Assembly (NCBI RefSeq): GCF_002863225.1
Contig: NZ_PKEK01000039.1
Location: 248,001 to 312,000, forward strand
Reading direction: 5' to 3'
Origin: Mycobacterium sp.
GTDB taxonomy: Bacteria; Actinomycetota; Actinomycetes; Mycobacteriales; Mycobacteriaceae
Length of the DNA: 64,000 nt
Shown here: positions 35,327-43,823 of the stretch, one piece after another
How positions within the stretch are numbered: position 1 is the first letter of the stretch
Layout of the letters: each line of letters starts with the position of its first letter
Notes under the pieces: model-generated
The model's database searches: none
What the model was told of the DNA's origin: nothing
Seen by the model: the letters and a program-made list of their open reading frames with translations, nothing else
Position numbers and translations under genes: made by a program

Positions 35327-37135
35327 TTACAGGCCGAGGAAAGCCAGCGGGTCGATCGCGGCGCCGGCGCTGGTGACGGCTTCGGTGAGCCCCGACGTCA
35401 ACGCTTCGAAAGCGTCACCAGGGTTGAGCAACGACGTGGCATCGACACCGCCGAACAGATCGCCCAGGTCGAGGTTTCCGAACGGTGTTGCCAGGACGTC
35501 GCTGATCTGGGCGGCCGCGCCGTCCAGACCCGGGATGGCGGTGTAGATGTTCTCGAATCCGCCACCCAGATTCAGCACGTCGTAGACCGATCCGTCCACC
35601 GGAAGTGCCGCGTCGGCCGGAGCACCCGCGAGCAACGAGCCACCGGTGACGGTGAACTCGGTGTTCACCAAACCGAGCAGGTTGGTGACCTGATCGTTGG
35701 TGGTGATGCTGCCGATCTGGTCGGCCGCCGCGGTGCCGTCGTAGACGTTGAAGTCCTGCTGGGCCAGCGACAACGTGACACCGAAGATGGTCGGCGTTCC
35801 GCCACCGAGGTCCAGCAGCGGTGGCGCACCAAGGAGCTGCTGAACTGGAGTGAAGCCTTCGTCGCCGCCGACCAACGTCGGGTCGAAGGTGAATCCGCCG
35901 AGGCTGAACGCGTCGGCCCCGATGGCGCCGTCGCCGGCCTGCAGACCGGTGAGTGCGTCACCCGGGTCGAGTGGGTTGGCGACGTTGATGTTGCCGAACA
36001 GCGAGTCGAGGTTGATGTTGCCGTACGGAGTCACCAGCGTGTCGGTGACCGTGCCCGGTGTCGTGACGCCGTCGGCGGTGACGTCCGGGGTGGCGGTGTA
36101 GACGTTCTCGTAGCCGTGACCGAAGTTCATCGCATCCAACACTGTTCCCTGCGTGGGCAGGCCGGTGGAGGCGTCACCGGTCGGTGTGACACTGGTGACG
36201 AACAGCTGAGTGTTGGTGATACCCAACAGGTTCGTCACGTCGACCCCGGTGTTGACGGTGCCGATCTCGGTCGCACTCGAACCGCTGCCGCTGTATGCCT
36301 CGAAATCTTGGAAGGCGAGGCTACCGGTGGCCGGGCCGCCGATCGATCCACCGCCGATCTGGAGCAGTGGCGCCACGGTGGCGAGCGGTGCCACGGTGTT
36401 GAAGCCCTCGCCCCCACTCACAGCGCCGGTGAGTTGATCGGTGAGTAAGGGGTCGAGTGTGAACCCGCCGATGCTGAAAGCGTCTGAGGCGCCACTGATT
36501 CCGCTGACATCGAGGCCGGTGAAGGCATCACCGGGGTTGAGCGGGTCGGCGGCGTTGAAGGTGAACAGCGAGCTGAGATCTTGACTGCCGAACGGCGTCA
36601 CGAATGTGTCGGTCACGGTACCGGGTGTCGTGACACCGTCGACGGTGGCGTCCGGGGTGGCGACGTATACGTTCTCGTACCCGCCGCCCAGGTTGAAGAC
36701 GTCGTACACGGAACCGACCGTCGGAAGGTTCGCGTCGGTGGCGCTGCCGGTCGGGTCGACGCTGGCGACGGTGAACTCAGCGTTGGTCAGGCCGAACAGA
36801 TTGGCGACGGTCTCGTTCCCGGTGATGCTGCCCACCTCGGTGCCACTGGTGGGGTCGTAGACGTTGAAGTCCTGAGTCGCGAGCGGCAGACCGAGCGCCG
36901 TTCCGCCGCCCAATTCCAGCAGCGGGGGAGACGTTGTCAGCTGGGAGACGGGATCGAAGCCCTCACCGCCCGCCGCCAACTGCGGGTCAAAGGTGTAGCC
37001 ACCGATGGTGAAGGCGTCGGCCCCGGCGGCTGCGGCCGCACCGGTGTCTGCGGCAGCGACGGCCACCTGCAGGAATGCGGTCGCCATCAACCCGCCCGTG
37101 GCTGCCAAGCCAGCCATTATCAAGCGATTGTGCAT
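35327..37135 (-). CDS. Exported protein made of three homologous repeats
   Basis: 602 residues. A signal peptide (LIMAGLAATGGLMATAFLQV) ends near AVAAAD. The mature protein has three repeats of about 175-190 residues, each opening DAF(T/S)(I/L)GG(Y/F)T(F/L)DP, followed by GGEGF-like and PLL(E/Q/D)(L/I)GGG blocks, a QDF(N/E) strand, a VxNL(L/F)G(L/I)xN(T/A) block and NP(G/L)DA. It is acidic, Cys-free and rich in Gly/Thr/Ala, like mycobacterial surface proteins. There is no transmembrane tail or known enzyme domain. The repeats are diverged. Function unknown. Confidence 0.85.
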   Translation of the reverse strand: MHNRLIMAGLAATGGLMATAFLQVAVAAADTGAAAAAGADAFTIGGYTFDPQLAAGGEGFDPVSQLTTSPPLLELGGGTALGLPLATQDFNVYDPTSGTEVGSITGNETVANLFGLTNAEFTVASVDPTGSATDANLPTVGSVYDVFNLGGGYENVYVATPDATVDGVTTPGTVTDTFVTPFGSQDLSSLFTFNAADPLNPGDAFTGLDVSGISGASDAFSIGGFTLDPLLTDQLTGAVSGGEGFNTVAPLATVAPLLQIGGGSIGGPATGSLAFQDFEAYSGSGSSATEIGTVNTGVDVTNLLGITNTQLFVTSVTPTGDASTGLPTQGTVLDAMNFGHGYENVYTATPDVTADGVTTPGTVTDTLVTPYGNINLDSLFGNINVANPLDPGDALTGLQAGDGAIGADAFSLGGFTFDPTLVGGDEGFTPVQQLLGAPPLLDLGGGTPTIFGVTLSLAQQDFNVYDGTAAADQIGSITTNDQVTNLLGLVNTEFTVTGGSLLAGAPADAALPVDGSVYDVLNLGGGFENIYTAIPGLDGAAAQISDVLATPFGNLDLGDLFGGVDATSLLNPGDAFEALTSGLTEAVTSAGAAIDPLAFLGL

Positions 37136-37182
37136 AGGTCTTGCTCCTACGTCTCGTATGTGTGATTCAGGGCGGGCGTGTT

Positions 37183-37224
37183 GTTACTTGTGAGTAACGT
37201 CACGGGAGATTACTCAGCAGTAAT
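37183..37224. promoter_or_regulatory. Tandem palindromes GTTACT-N4-AGTAAC and ATTACT-N4-AGTAAT
   Basis: Two perfect 16-base palindromes with the same TTACT-N4-AGTAA core, spaced 26 bases centre to centre, lie 48-89 bases upstream of the three-repeat exported protein. The size and doubled arrangement suit cooperative binding of a dimeric regulator. No regulator gene is adjacent. Confidence 0.7.
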
Positions 37225-37284
37225 ATAGAAAGTCAATACAAAATCTTGGGCTTCTCTCAGGTTGACAGCAAACTGCCAGATTAT

Positions 37285-37297
37285 TGACAGTCTGTCA
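37285..37297. promoter_or_regulatory. Palindrome TGACAG-T-CTGTCA
   Basis: A perfect 13-base palindrome midway in the intergenic region. It partly resembles the TTGACAGTGTCAA sites near 8.45 kb, but the half-site spacing differs, so the same regulator is not implied. Confidence 0.4.
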
Positions 37298-37449
37298 GTA
37301 GAACTGAAGGTGCAGTTCACGGCACCGAGGGCCGCCCCGAACGATCGAGCAGGCGGCGTAACGCGAACTCACGGCCGGATCAGCGCTTCCCGGGCCTCAG
37401 GTCAACCTCAGTCGAACCCTTCGCGGCACGGCCATTTACTTGAACGGTC

Positions 37450-37464
37450 GAAAACGGCATTCTC
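37450..37464. promoter_or_regulatory. GAGAAT-N3-ATTCTC class site (D), upstream of SDR/phosphotransferase
   Basis: GAAAAC-GGC-ATTCTC. One half is exact and the other has two mismatches to the consensus built from the sites at 41456, 42973 and 50586. It lies 46-60 bases before the chosen SDR ATG at 37510. Confidence 0.6.
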
Positions 37465-37509
37465 TTCATAGGAGAAGCGGTGTCCGTGGCACGGGAAGAG
37501 GGTCCAACG

Positions 37510-38295
37510 ATGGCGGGAGCGTGCGACGGCAAGGTCGCCTTGGTGACGGGCGCCAGCCGAGGACTGGGTAAGGCAATCGCGGTGCGGCTGGCCGCCGAGG
37601 GCGCCACGGTCGGGCTCACTGCGCGCACCTTGGAACCCGATCCGAAGTACCACGGATCGCTGCGGCAGACGCTTGAAGAGATCACCGCCGCCGGTGGATC
37701 CGCGGTCGCCATCCAGGCGGATCTGTCGAAATCCGAGGATCGGGAGCGTCTCTTCGCGGAGCTGGTCGAGAAAGCAGAGGCGCCAGACATTCTGGTGAAC
37801 AACGCTGCCGTGACCTTCCTGCGTCCGCTCGACGAGTTTCCCGAACGACGCGCGAAGCTGATGATCGAAATGCATGTGCTGGCACCGCTGCATCTGACCC
37901 AGCTGGCGATCCCTGCGATGCGCGAGCGTGGACGCGGGTGGGTGCTCAACGTGACGTCCGTCGGCGGCGACCTGCCCGATGGTCCGCCGTTCTCCGATTT
38001 CGACCGCTCGGCCGGCTTCGGCGTCTACGGCACCGTCAAGGCGGCGTTGAACCGGCTCACCAAAAGCTTTGCGGCAGAACTGTATGACGACGGTATCGCG
38101 GTGAACGCCGCCGCCCCGTCCAACCCGGTGGCCACCGAGGGGGCGGGGTCCCTCGACTTGGCCAAGGCCGATACCGAAGGCATCGAGCTCATCACCGAGA
38201 CCGCGTTCACGCTCGTCACCGCAGATCCCAGAACGATGACCGGTCGCATCACTCATACGCAGCCCTTCCTGCGTGAGATCGGGTGGTTGCACTGA
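37510..38295 (+). CDS. SDR family NAD(P)-dependent oxidoreductase
   Basis: 261 residues from the ATG at 37510 (MAGACDGKVALVTGASRG), with GAGGG seven bases before. A GTG at 37480 behind AGGAG would add 10 residues. TGASRGLG cofactor motif, NNAA, catalytic Ser in VTSVGG, and YGTVK as Tyr/Lys. The end overlaps the phosphotransferase start by 13 bases. The pair SDR + APH-type kinase, near an acyl-CoA dehydrogenase, recurs in hydroxyacyl-CoA catabolism clusters. It may interconvert keto and hydroxy acyl groups before phosphorylation (inference). Confidence 0.85.
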   Translation: MAGACDGKVALVTGASRGLGKAIAVRLAAEGATVGLTARTLEPDPKYHGSLRQTLEEITAAGGSAVAIQADLSKSEDRERLFAELVEKAEAPDILVNNAAVTFLRPLDEFPERRAKLMIEMHVLAPLHLTQLAIPAMRERGRGWVLNVTSVGGDLPDGPPFSDFDRSAGFGVYGTVKAALNRLTKSFAAELYDDGIAVNAAAPSNPVATEGAGSLDLAKADTEGIELITETAFTLVTADPRTMTGRITHTQPFLREIGWLH

Positions 38296-39260
38296 GCGAC
38301 CCGCTGCTGGCGCAGCTTGCTGAGCGACTTGCGCCGCAGCATATTTCGGATCTCCGGCCGTTGAAGGGCGGCGCATCCAGCCTCACCTATGCCGGATGGC
38401 GCGCGGAAAGTCGCGTCGTGGTGAAGGTCGCCCCTCCCGGGGTCCCGCCGACCGGACACCGCGACGTGTTGCGCCAGGCGCGCATCCTCAGCGCGTTGAG
38501 TGCCACAACGGTTCCGGTACCCGAGATCCTGGTCGAGGACGTCGGTGAACCGCCCGACGTGCCACCGTTGTTCGTGATGTCGTTCCTCGACGGGGTCAGC
38601 ACTGAGCCGTTGTTCGACGACGCCGATGCCGGGCCCGAAGCCGTTGTGGGGGAACGCCTCCGCGACGCGGCGGCCACGCTGGCCCGGCTACACGGCCTGG
38701 AGACTGGACCGCTGGGGCCGGCCGCCGAACCGGTCGCCCGGCCACTCGACGAAGTCGAGCGGTGGGGCCGGACGTTGGAAACGGTCGATCCCGCGCTGGC
38801 CCCGGGCTGGCAGGACGTCGCCGACGCACTTCGCACCACCGTGCCGCCGGGATTGCCGGCCGCGATCCTGCACGGAGACTTCCGGCTGGGCAACCTGCTG
38901 GCGGACGGCGGCCGAATCACCGGCATCATCGACTGGGAGATCTGGTCGGTCGGGGATCCCCGCGTGGACGCCGGATGGTTCTTGATCAATTGCGACCCCC
39001 GTACGTATCGACGCGCGTCGCGCTACGTGAAGGCGGTGCCGCCGGTCGACGAGCTCGCCGAGATCTACCGACAAGAGATGAAAAATGGTCTGCCAGAACT
39101 GGATTGGTTCTGCGCGCTGGCGTGCTTCAAATCGACGGCGACGTGGTCGTTGATCGTCAAGCACAACAGGCGACGTTCTGCGCCGGATCCCGAACTGGAG
39201 TCGATGGCCTTGGCGTTGCCCGGGCTGCTGTCGCGGGCACGCGACTTACTGCCGGTCTAG
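38283..39260 (+). CDS. APH-type phosphotransferase (ACAD10/11- and LvaA-like kinase)
   Basis: 325 residues from a GTG inside the SDR end. The kinase fold shows GGASSLTYAGW (Gly-rich loop), VVVKVAPP (ATP Lys), LHGDFRLGNLLA (catalytic Asp in HGDFxxxN) and GIIDWE (metal Asp). Standalone kinases of this type sit beside acyl-CoA dehydrogenases in bacteria, and the two domains are fused in mammalian ACAD10/11. There, and in Pseudomonas LvaA, the kinase phosphorylates the hydroxyl of 4-hydroxyacyl-CoA. An antibiotic-resistance role is unlikely in this context. Confidence 0.85.
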   Translation: MVALSDPLLAQLAERLAPQHISDLRPLKGGASSLTYAGWRAESRVVVKVAPPGVPPTGHRDVLRQARILSALSATTVPVPEILVEDVGEPPDVPPLFVMSFLDGVSTEPLFDDADAGPEAVVGERLRDAAATLARLHGLETGPLGPAAEPVARPLDEVERWGRTLETVDPALAPGWQDVADALRTTVPPGLPAAILHGDFRLGNLLADGGRITGIIDWEIWSVGDPRVDAGWFLINCDPRTYRRASRYVKAVPPVDELAEIYRQEMKNGLPELDWFCALACFKSTATWSLIVKHNRRRSAPDPELESMALALPGLLSRARDLLPV

Positions 39261-39284
39261 CCGTCGGTGTCCTTCGGTGACGGC

Positions 39285-40583
39285 TCAACCGCGTGGAATA
39301 CCCGCGAGCTTGTCCGCAAATTTCTTCTCGGCCGCTTCGCGCAGGCGCAGGATGTGCTCCGAGGGGAACACATCCGGCGACGGCTTGCAGTCCTTGAGTA
39401 GCAGCCTGGCCAACGTGACCTTGTGAACCTCGGTGGGGCCGTCGGCCAACCCCAGGACGAACGACTCGGTGAGATACTGCACGAACGGCATCTCGTGCGA
39501 CGTCCCGAGCGAACCGTGGATCTGCAACGCCCGCGCGGACACATCGTGCAGCACCTTCTGCATCATCGCCTTGACCGCCGAGATGTCGCCCCGCACCGCC
39601 TGATAGTCGTTGAACTGATCGATCTTCCAGGCGGTCTGCAGGGTCAGCAGTCGAAACGCCTCGATCTCCATCCACGAGTCCGCCACCATCTCCTGGACCA
39701 TCTGCTTGTCGGCCAGCACGCTGCCCTGGGTGTATCGCGACACCGCTCGTTCGCAGATCATGTCGTAGATGCGGCGCACCAATCCCACTGTGCGCATGGC
39801 GTGGTGGATACGCCCGCCACCGAGCCGGGTCTGCGCCACCGCGAACGCGCCCCCTCGTGGTCCGAGCATGTGGTCATCAGGCACCCGTACGTTCTCGTAG
39901 CGGACATACCCCTCCCGACCGCCGCCTCCGAGCGGCTGATACCCCAGCCCGACGTCGCGCAGTACATTGATGCCCGGGGTGCCGGCCGGCAGAACGAACA
40001 TCGAATACCGTTGGTACGGTGAGGCTTCCGGGTCGGTCATCGCCATCACGATGATGAAGGACGCCATCGATGCGAATGACGAGTACCACTTCTCGCCGTT
40101 GATCACCCAGTGGTCGCCATCGCGGGTGGCGGTCGTGGTGAACACCTTCGGATCGGCGCCACCCTGTGGCTCGGTCATCGAGAAACAGGAGATGATCCGA
40201 TTGTCCAGCAGCGGTTCGAGATACCGGCGTTTGAGTTCCGGTGTGCCGTAGTGAGCCAGGATCTCGCTGTTACCGGAATCCGGTGCCTGGGAGCCGAAAA
40301 CGATCGGCGCACACTCGGACCGGCCCAGGATCTCGTTCAGCAACGCGAGTTTCACCTGGCCGTAGCCGGGCCCGCCCAGGTGTGGGCCCAGGTGAGTGGC
40401 CCACAGCCCGCGCTCCTTCACGATCTTCTGCAGCGGCGGGATCAGCGCCTGACGGACCGGGTCGTTGAGGTCGTGAGATTCCTTGACGATCAGATCAATT
40501 GGCTCGCACTCCGCACGCACGAACTCGTCGACCCAACGGAGCTGTTCCGCCCACTCCGGGTCGGTGGAGAAGTCCCAAGCCAC
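39285..40583 (-). CDS. fadE: Acyl-CoA dehydrogenase, ACAD10/11-like
   Basis: 432 residues, full-length ACAD. FAD/substrate loops are FSMTEPQGGADP (about 134-145) and KWYSSFASMASF. The C-terminal part has QIHGSLGTSHEMP and LGLADGPTEVHKV. The ADGPxEVH signature marks the ACAD10/11 branch. At the position of the classical catalytic Glu (YEGT) the residue is Asp (ADGP). Partnering with the convergent phosphotransferase suggests elimination of phosphate from 4-phosphohydroxyacyl-CoA to give enoyl-CoA, as shown for ACAD11/LvaC-type enzymes. It is downstream of an enoyl-CoA hydratase gene with a 48-base gap. Confidence 0.88.
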   Translation of the reverse strand: MAWDFSTDPEWAEQLRWVDEFVRAECEPIDLIVKESHDLNDPVRQALIPPLQKIVKERGLWATHLGPHLGGPGYGQVKLALLNEILGRSECAPIVFGSQAPDSGNSEILAHYGTPELKRRYLEPLLDNRIISCFSMTEPQGGADPKVFTTTATRDGDHWVINGEKWYSSFASMASFIIVMAMTDPEASPYQRYSMFVLPAGTPGINVLRDVGLGYQPLGGGGREGYVRYENVRVPDDHMLGPRGGAFAVAQTRLGGGRIHHAMRTVGLVRRIYDMICERAVSRYTQGSVLADKQMVQEMVADSWMEIEAFRLLTLQTAWKIDQFNDYQAVRGDISAVKAMMQKVLHDVSARALQIHGSLGTSHEMPFVQYLTESFVLGLADGPTEVHKVTLARLLLKDCKPSPDVFPSEHILRLREAAEKKFADKLAGIPRG

Positions 40584-40631
40584 AATCGTCCTTCCGCTAG
40601 TTCACGATCCGCACACCGTGCCGCGGAATCG

Positions 40632-41408
40632 TCATGTCGACCACGACTGCCGCAGCGCTGACGCCTCCTCGGTCGCGTGGCTGAGAATCTGGTTGCGGTT
40701 CTCGAGTTCCAGAGCAGGGTCGAGGCCGGCGGCATCGATGTTGACCTGCAGCGCGCGCTTCGTCAGTTGGACTCCCAGTGGAGTCAGTTCGGCAATTCGA
40801 GCAGCGATGTCGAGGGCTCGGTCGACAAGTTCCTCCGGTTCGGCGATCTCGCTGACCAAGCCGCGACGATCGGCTTCCTCGGCAGAAACCATCCGGGCGG
40901 TCAGCATCCAATCGGCGGCCACGCTGGCGCCGACGATGCGCGGCAGGAAGTAACTCATGCCCATCTCGGCACCGGACAGCCCGAGCAGGATTGCGCCGTT
41001 GCCGAATGACGCTGCAGTCGAACAGATTCTGATGTCTGCGGCCAGGCAGAGCGCCAGGCCGGCGCCGACGCACGGACCGTTCACCGCCGCGATCACCGGC
41101 TGTGGGATGCCCCGAATCGCCTGTGGCAGGGCCGCCATCGTCTCCTGGAATCGCAGCTTGTCGATCGCGGGATCGGTCGCCTCGGGCAGTCGCGGACCGA
41201 AGCCGCGCATATCGATACCCGAGCAGAAACCCCGTCCGGCGCCCGTGATGACCACGGCGTTCACCGAGGCATCGGAGCCCAACGCGGCGAGGGTGCGGGA
41301 GAGTTCGTCGACCATCACTTCGTTGATCGCGTTGAGCCGCTCGGGCCGATTCAGGTGCAGCACGACAACCCCGGCATGGGGCCGCTGGACGCTCAACGTC
41401 TCGGTCAA
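40632..41408 (-). CDS. echA: Enoyl-CoA hydratase/isomerase
   Basis: 258 residues from a TTG at 41408 behind GGAGGGAGC. A GTG at 41450 would add 14 residues, but it would leave only five bases between start and the GAGAAT site at 41456, so TTG fits the promoter better. The crotonase fold shows LNRPERLNAIN, the oxyanion-hole segments GAGRGFCSGIDMRGF and NGPCVGAGLALCL, and GAEMGMSYFLPRIVG with a candidate Glu. It would hydrate the enoyl-CoA made by the adjacent dehydrogenase. Confidence 0.88.
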   Translation of the reverse strand: MTETLSVQRPHAGVVVLHLNRPERLNAINEVMVDELSRTLAALGSDASVNAVVITGAGRGFCSGIDMRGFGPRLPEATDPAIDKLRFQETMAALPQAIRGIPQPVIAAVNGPCVGAGLALCLAADIRICSTAASFGNGAILLGLSGAEMGMSYFLPRIVGASVAADWMLTARMVSAEEADRRGLVSEIAEPEELVDRALDIAARIAELTPLGVQLTKRALQVNIDAAGLDPALELENRNQILSHATEEASALRQSWST

Positions 41409-41455
41409 GCGAGCTCCCTCCGTCGCGAGCTCTGGAACACGGATTCGCACTTTAG

Positions 41456-41470
41456 GAGAATGCTATTCTT
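41456..41470. promoter_or_regulatory. GAGAAT-N3-ATTCTC class site (A), upstream of echA-acyl-CoA dehydrogenase
   Basis: GAGAAT-GCT-ATTCTT, one mismatch to a perfect palindrome. It lies 48-62 bases upstream of the TTG start of the enoyl-CoA hydratase gene, between it and the end of the SDR gene. Confidence 0.7.
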
Positions 41471-41495
41471 CGCGACCGCCGCGGCGCAAACGCCC

Positions 41496-42299
41496 CTAGA
41501 TGAAATCCGATCCGCCGTCGACGTTCACCGTTGCGCCGGTGACGTAGCCATTGCGCTTCGACGCCAGGTACGTGGTGATCGACGCGATCTCCTCGGGGAG
41601 TCCGGCGCGCCCGAGATCGCAAGGGTGATGGAAGTTCGTATCGATCCATGCCATGACGTCGTGCGGGTCGGACGCGTCGAGACCGTCGGCGGCGAGGATG
41701 TCCTTGAGGTTCTCGGTGAAACTCGCGGTGACGATGGTTCCCGGACACACGCAGTTCACCAAGATCTGGTCTTTGGCAAGGCTTTTCGACAGGTTCTTGG
41801 TGACGCTGGTCAGCGCTGCCTTCGACGCGGTGTAGGCGACGATGCGTGGGCTCTGCCGTTGGATGGAATGCGCCGACAAGGTGACGATGCGGGCCCAGTC
41901 CGCGGCACGCAGCATCGGCAGGGCGGCCCGCACCGATCGGACCCCGGACATGGTGCCCAGGGTGAAGGCCGCATCCCAATCTGCGTCGTCCATCTGCTCG
42001 AAGAATCCGTCCCCCGGCCCGATCGTGTGGACCAGGCTGTTCAGCCGCCCCCACCGCCTCGACACTTCGTCGAAGCCGGCCGCGATCGATGCCGCGTCGG
42101 TCATGTCGACGCTGATCCCGACGGCATCAGGCGCGCCTGCCGCGCGAAGCGACTCCACGGCGGAGTCCAGAGCGGCTTGGCCGCGCGCCATCACCGCGAC
42201 GCTGGCTCCGTCGGCCGCCAGCGTCTGCGCGATCGCCAGTCCCATGCCCTTGCTGCCGCCGGTGACGACAGCGGTCGCTCCAGCCAATCCCAGATCCAT
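41496..42299 (-). CDS. SDR family oxidoreductase
   Basis: 267 residues from the ATG at 42299 with an AAGGAG ribosome site nine bases before. The longer frame upstream overlaps the TetR gene and is rejected. TGGSKGMG (13-20), catalytic Ser in LSAHSI, and YTASK with Tyr/Lys. C-terminal VTGATVNVDGGSDFI is the normal SDR ending. It follows the TetR gene by 10 bases on the same strand, so it is autoregulated with it. It could oxidise a hydroxyl group in the same catabolic path. Confidence 0.9.
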   Translation of the reverse strand: MDLGLAGATAVVTGGSKGMGLAIAQTLAADGASVAVMARGQAALDSAVESLRAAGAPDAVGISVDMTDAASIAAGFDEVSRRWGRLNSLVHTIGPGDGFFEQMDDADWDAAFTLGTMSGVRSVRAALPMLRAADWARIVTLSAHSIQRQSPRIVAYTASKAALTSVTKNLSKSLAKDQILVNCVCPGTIVTASFTENLKDILAADGLDASDPHDVMAWIDTNFHHPCDLGRAGLPEEIASITTYLASKRNGYVTGATVNVDGGSDFI

Positions 42300-42309
42300 T
42301 GCTACTCCT

Positions 42310-42957
42310 TTATTTTCGGACGAGGTCGTTGATAGTGGCGGCCCGCACCCCGAGCCCGCGCAGGCAGAACCGGACGGCGCGACGTCGGACTTCGCTGCGC
42401 GCGCAATCGCCTGCCGCCCAATGGCGTTCCGTACTGGCCCACACCACGGCCTGGATGGATCGCGCTTCACTGACCGGTTCGATGTCGTGGAACACGCCGG
42501 TGCTCAGCCCGCGGTGCAGCTGCTCGGTCAGGGGCTTGAGCATCTCTTCGAACGCGGGCTGGATCAGCTCTGGGGATGTGAACACCTGCGACAGCGCCTC
42601 CAGGGACAACCGCCTCAGATCGGACCTGATGTGCTCGTCGAAGGCCAGGTCGAGGCGCCCGTCGATCCACGCCGCAACCGCCTCGACCGGGTTGGCGGCC
42701 TTCGCCATCCTCCGTTGCAGACGGCGCCTTTCACCTCGGGCCAGTTCGAGAAAGGCGGCGGCGACCACTTGGTCCTTGGATTCGAAGTGCCGGTAGAACG
42801 CCCGGGTGCTGATTTCCGCGCCCTCGAGGACCGTCGCCACGCTGAGCCCGCGAACTCCGTGCTCGCGCAGCGCCTCGGTGGCCGCCTCGACGATTGCACG
42901 GTGCACGTCAGGATCGGGGGCGAGCTTGCTGCGTCGCCGCGTCCGTGGGGCAGTCAT
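42310..42957 (-). CDS. TetR family transcriptional regulator
   Basis: 215 residues. The helix-turn-helix is at about 20-66 (IVEAATEALREHG, then LSVATVLEGAEISTRAFYRHFESK). The C-terminal domain is helical, with no recognised ligand signature. A GAGAAT-class palindrome lies 16-30 bases upstream of its start in the divergent promoter shared with the enoyl-CoA hydratase at 43089. It is therefore the best candidate for the regulator of all four such sites in 37-51 kb. By analogy with other fatty-acid-type TetR proteins, an acyl-CoA ligand is possible. Confidence 0.9.
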   Translation of the reverse strand: MTAPRTRRRSKLAPDPDVHRAIVEAATEALREHGVRGLSVATVLEGAEISTRAFYRHFESKDQVVAAAFLELARGERRRLQRRMAKAANPVEAVAAWIDGRLDLAFDEHIRSDLRRLSLEALSQVFTSPELIQPAFEEMLKPLTEQLHRGLSTGVFHDIEPVSEARSIQAVVWASTERHWAAGDCARSEVRRRAVRFCLRGLGVRAATINDLVRK

Positions 42958-42972
42958 CCTGTCGCCTTAAAT

Positions 42973-42987
42973 GAGAATCGCATTTTC
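42973..42987. promoter_or_regulatory. GAGAAT-N3-ATTCTC class site (B), TetR/echA divergent promoter
   Basis: GAGAAT-CGC-ATTTTC, one mismatch to a perfect palindrome. It lies 16-30 bases before the TetR ATG and about 100 bases before the divergent enoyl-CoA hydratase. The position fits autoregulation. Confidence 0.7.
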
Positions 42988-43088
42988 GGTTAGTGCCCGA
43001 CCACTCTGTCAGCGGGTTGCCCGGACTGTCAACGGCCGGTTTCGGACCTTCCGCGTCGAAGCGGACGTAAGGGCGGTAAGAAAGACAG

Positions 43089-43820
43089 GTGATAGATCTC
43101 GAAGCCGCCGACGGCGTGACGATCGTCCGGTTCGACAACGCGCCGGTAAATGCTCTCGACCTGGAGTTACTCGAAGCGATCATCGCCGCGATGCGCGATG
43201 TCACGGGCCCGGTCGTACTCACCGGTGCCGGCCGCGCCTTTTCGGCGGGAGTCGACCTGCGGGCACTGATCGACGGCGGGACCGGGTACGCCGAACGTTT
43301 TGTCGCCGCGTTGTCGACGGCCTTCCTCGCGGTCTACGACCATCCCGCGCCGGTCGTCGCGGCGATCAACGGGCATGCGATCGCCGGTGGCTGCGTGCTG
43401 GCGATGTGCGCCGACGTGCGACTGATGTCCGGCGGGACGATCGGGCTCACCGAGCTCTCGGTCGGTGTCCCGTTCCCGGTGGCGGCGCTGGAGATATGCC
43501 GCGACGCCATGGGTGTGTCTGCCGCACGGGCGGCTTTGCAGGCCAAGACAATCGACGCCGACACCGCGCTGGCCCGCGGCTGGATCGCCGAGGTGGTCGG
43601 TAAGGACGACCTGCTCGAGCAGGCGCTGGCCACCGCGGGTGAACTCGGTCGGTACTCGCCGGCGGCCTACGCCGCCACCAAAAAGCAGCTGCACAGGCCG
43701 GTTCACGCCGCGATCGAGGCGAGCGCCGATGCGGACGCCGAAGTCACCGCCAGCTGGATATCGGAGGAGACGGGTTCGCGCATCGCGGCATTCCTCGAGG
43801 CCCTGGCCCGCGGACGCTAG
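43089..43820 (+). CDS. Enoyl-CoA hydratase/isomerase family protein
   Basis: 243 residues from a GTG. The crotonase signatures are GAGRAFSAGVDLRAL and NGHAIAGGCVLAMCADVR, the two oxyanion-hole segments. In GLTELSVGVPFP a Glu could serve in catalysis. It is the second crotonase of this region and differs clearly from the first. It leads a two-gene unit with an SRPBCC protein three bases downstream and is divergent from the TetR regulator. Confidence 0.88.
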   Translation: MIDLEAADGVTIVRFDNAPVNALDLELLEAIIAAMRDVTGPVVLTGAGRAFSAGVDLRALIDGGTGYAERFVAALSTAFLAVYDHPAPVVAAINGHAIAGGCVLAMCADVRLMSGGTIGLTELSVGVPFPVAALEICRDAMGVSAARAALQAKTIDADTALARGWIAEVVGKDDLLEQALATAGELGRYSPAAYAATKKQLHRPVHAAIEASADADAEVTASWISEETGSRIAAFLEALARGR

Positions 43821-43823
43821 AAC

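Larger units (their letters stand above)
37136..37509. other. AT-richer regulatory region between the three-repeat protein and the SDR gene
   Basis: 374 bases without a gene, with lower GC than its surroundings. It holds two palindromes TTACT-N4-AGTAA (37183-37198 and 37209-37224), a palindrome TGACAG-T-CTGTCA (37285-37297) and a GAGAAT-class site (37450-37464). The left part serves the divergent exported-protein gene and the right part the SDR-phosphotransferase unit. A 122-base stretch from about 37328 shows nothing recognisable. Confidence 0.6.

Noticed and set aside
38283..39260. Aminoglycoside resistance phosphotransferase
   Set aside because: The fold is right, but the neighbours are acyl-CoA enzymes, and this subfamily is the ACAD10/11 and LvaA type.
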